A stretch of 64,000 nt of DNA from Asparagopsis taxiformis. Lineage: Eukaryota; Rhodophyta; Florideophyceae; Bonnemaisoniales; Bonnemaisoniaceae. A program made the translations under genes and the position numbers. The stretch covers positions 1 to 64,000 of the forward strand of contig JALQPE010002619.1 of assembly GCA_030407315.1 (NCBI GenBank), in the 5' to 3' direction. Below, piece by piece: positions 62,460 through 64,000 of this stretch (positions are counted from its first letter, which is position 1; every line of letters starts with the position of its first letter). The notes under the pieces were generated by a model, which was not told the DNA's origin, made no database searches, and saw nothing but the letters and a program-made list of their open reading frames with translations.

Positions 62460-62997
62460 GGTTGTTGCACTCGAGGATATACAAGTGCTCGTAGATCCCT
62501 CCAGCGTGCTGATGACTTGACTTGGTTGTGTGTAGATTACGACTTTCGAGAGATGTGAATATAATCATACTGCGCTAAAACCAGTGTTCTTACTAGAGCT
62601 GTATTTATCGGGCCAGGAAGCTTCCTATCTAATTCCGCTACTCGCTCGTGGGAAAGTACTACTGTATAACACAAGAACATGAATGACAGAAACGCTCCGA
62701 CCGCAACGCTCCTACGTGTCTCCATGTCATATTGCTTTTCCTTGTATCACATCATCCCTACGCACCCTCCCCTTACAATAGCATACCGCACCTATCATAA
62801 ATTACAATTACATCCAGTAATTACAATTACCCAGACGCCGACCATCCGCGCCGCCACCCGGCGAGCGACTTTGCCGACCAGCACTGCATACCTGTCCCGG
62901 CACATTAACCCATCCCTTCTCCCTCCCTCCTCCACCACTGCCAGTCAAAGCCATCCGATAAACCCCGTCCATCTCTCAACACCCACGCAAAACAAAA
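62460..62997. promoter_or_regulatory. Divergent promoter region, UBLCP1 and P1
   Basis: About 540 bases with no supported gene. The P1-side leader is strongly pyrimidine-rich. Confidence 0.4.
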
Positions 62998-63402
62998 ATG
63001 GCAGCTCCAAACGAAATGGCCTGCGTCTACGCCGCGCTAATCCTCCACGACGACGGCATTCCAATCACGGTACGAAATGCGCATCATCCAAAACGACCCA
63101 TCCGTCCATCCGCCCGCACTAACCCTCGTCCACACGTCGCGATCCGCCCGTAGGAGGACAAAATTAAGACCCTGACAGCCGCCGCAGGCATCACCGTCGA
63201 GCCGTACTGGCCCGCAATGTTCGCCAAGCTGCTCGAAAAGGTCAGTCTCGACGATCTCATTAGCAACATCGGCGCCGCTCCGGCCGCAGCCCCCGCCGCC
63301 GCTGGCGACGCACCCGCCGCCGACGCACCAGCAGAGGAGGAGGCTAAGGAAGAGTCGGAGGAGGAGGAAGAGGAGGACATGGACTTTGATCTCTTCGACT
63401 AA
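62998..63402 (+). CDS. RPLP1: Acidic ribosomal stalk protein P1, spliced
   Basis: A 106-residue 60S stalk protein: exon 1 is 62998-63069, the intron is 63070-63153 (84 nt, GTACGA...CCGTAG, with CACTAAC as branch site) and exon 2 is 63154-63402. Joining gives [20 protein letters not shown], the usual P1 start. Then come [20 protein letters not shown], an Ala/Pro hinge and the acidic tail ending [13 protein letters not shown]. Canonical P1 ends DDMGFGLFD; here Gly residues are replaced by Asp, a modest variation in the factor-binding tail. Confidence 0.96.
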
Positions 63403-64000
63403 TTTTAATTCGACCATTGTCACCTCCATGGCTCCCTTCCGCTCTGTACAGATTTGTTGTGCGATCCTTTCCGCTTCGGTTTTGACGAGTAAACACACGC
63501 TGCTCTGTCTACAATTTGCGAGCATTTTGTCGTAGGTCGTTAGCGCTGCGGTTGTAGTGCATTTGAGATTGGCGAACGGTGTAGCTTGTAGGCGGTGCTT
63601 GCGACCTGCAACTCTGGTTTATGTCCTGCGCCGTTTATGGAACGCGTGTAGTAAGAGTCGGTCCAGGCATGGTTACATCGCGATTCTGTGCGCCGGATGC
63701 CGCAAGCTGACTTGAGTACTATGGGTATTCTTCAAATCTTGAGCAGATGGAAGTGTAGTTCATTGTTTTCTAAGCCATCTCGTAAAGGGTAGACTTGGAC
63801 AAATCCTTCGCGTGTAGAAGCCCACTTCTAGAAAGTGGCAAATTGAGATTTGGCGTCGGTAGTTGGTCTGCTCAGTTGCGCCGATACCAATGTGTAATTT
63901 AAATAAAATTGACGCAGCCGCTGTCTGGAAAACTTTATATGACCAAGCCAACGAGCGACGCACTCCAGAAATAGCGTTCACCTGCTTCACGCTCAGTTGG
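63403..64000. other. Intergenic to window end
   Basis: P1 3' flank. A minus-strand 76-codon frame (63990-63760) is too short and unrecognisable to call. No RNA gene seen. Confidence 0.4.

Overview
The window looks like nuclear DNA of a photosynthetic eukaryote with a primary plastid, most likely a red alga (Rhodophyta; moderate confidence, species not assigned). The reasons are these. Many products have plastid-type N-termini, and several carry a phenylalanine a few residues from the chosen start (MTAFLP, MTRLAFS, MCVAFLPG, MVVGFL, MHSQPAF), a trait known for red algal and glaucophyte transit peptides. Cyanobacterium-derived families are present (Ycf20-like, YlmG/YggT, CCB2/CCB4, DUF2997, small multidrug export family). 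Most genes have no intron, and the six introns I can place are 67-84 nt, apart from one of 241 nt. GC is near 50 percent.

Layout. Positions 1 to about 7,870 hold a broken Ty3/gypsy-type LTR retrotransposon on the minus strand, cut by the window start. About 7,895-9,000 holds a decayed Ty1/copia-type gag/protease remnant. From 9.5 to 20.6 kb there is a gene-dense block: MED19-like Mediator subunit, a spliced YlmG/YggT (CCB3-like) gene, a plastid small-multidrug-export family membrane protein, a GH36 raffinose synthase/alkaline alpha-galactosidase family enzyme, a hypothetical ORF, a Trf4-type poly(A) polymerase with an added zinc finger, and a spliced LOG gene. From 20.65 to 35.6 kb there is a gene desert of about 14 kb, broken only by one bZIP transcription factor gene. 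It is full of microsatellites (often period 5), CCAAT boxes and alternating strand-skew blocks.

From 35.6 kb to the end the sequence is compact again: TIM44, RPAC1, a four-repeat protein, a five-bladed beta-propeller protein, RAD23, an HhH-like protein, an aminopropyltransferase, eL27, uS5m, a CCB2/CCB4 protein, an unknown plastid protein, an FNR-like protein, a DUF2997 protein, 2-isopropylmalate synthase, a candidate centromeric histone H3, cyclin L, a Ycf20-like protein, HIRIP3, UBLCP1 and ribosomal P1.

Themes. Two genes point to one plastid assembly pathway: the CCB3-like and CCB2/CCB4-like proteins, which in plants attach haem ci to cytochrome b6. Chromatin and transcription are well represented (CENH3 candidate, HIRIP3, bZIP, MED19, RPAC1, cyclin L). 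Six spliced genes were resolved by joining frames across GT-AG introns: YlmG, LOG, the HhH-like protein, eL27, CENH3 and P1. Four of the six donors read GTACG. The most unusual gene arrangement is a 4-base ATGA overlap between the Ycf20-like stop codon and the cyclin L start codon.
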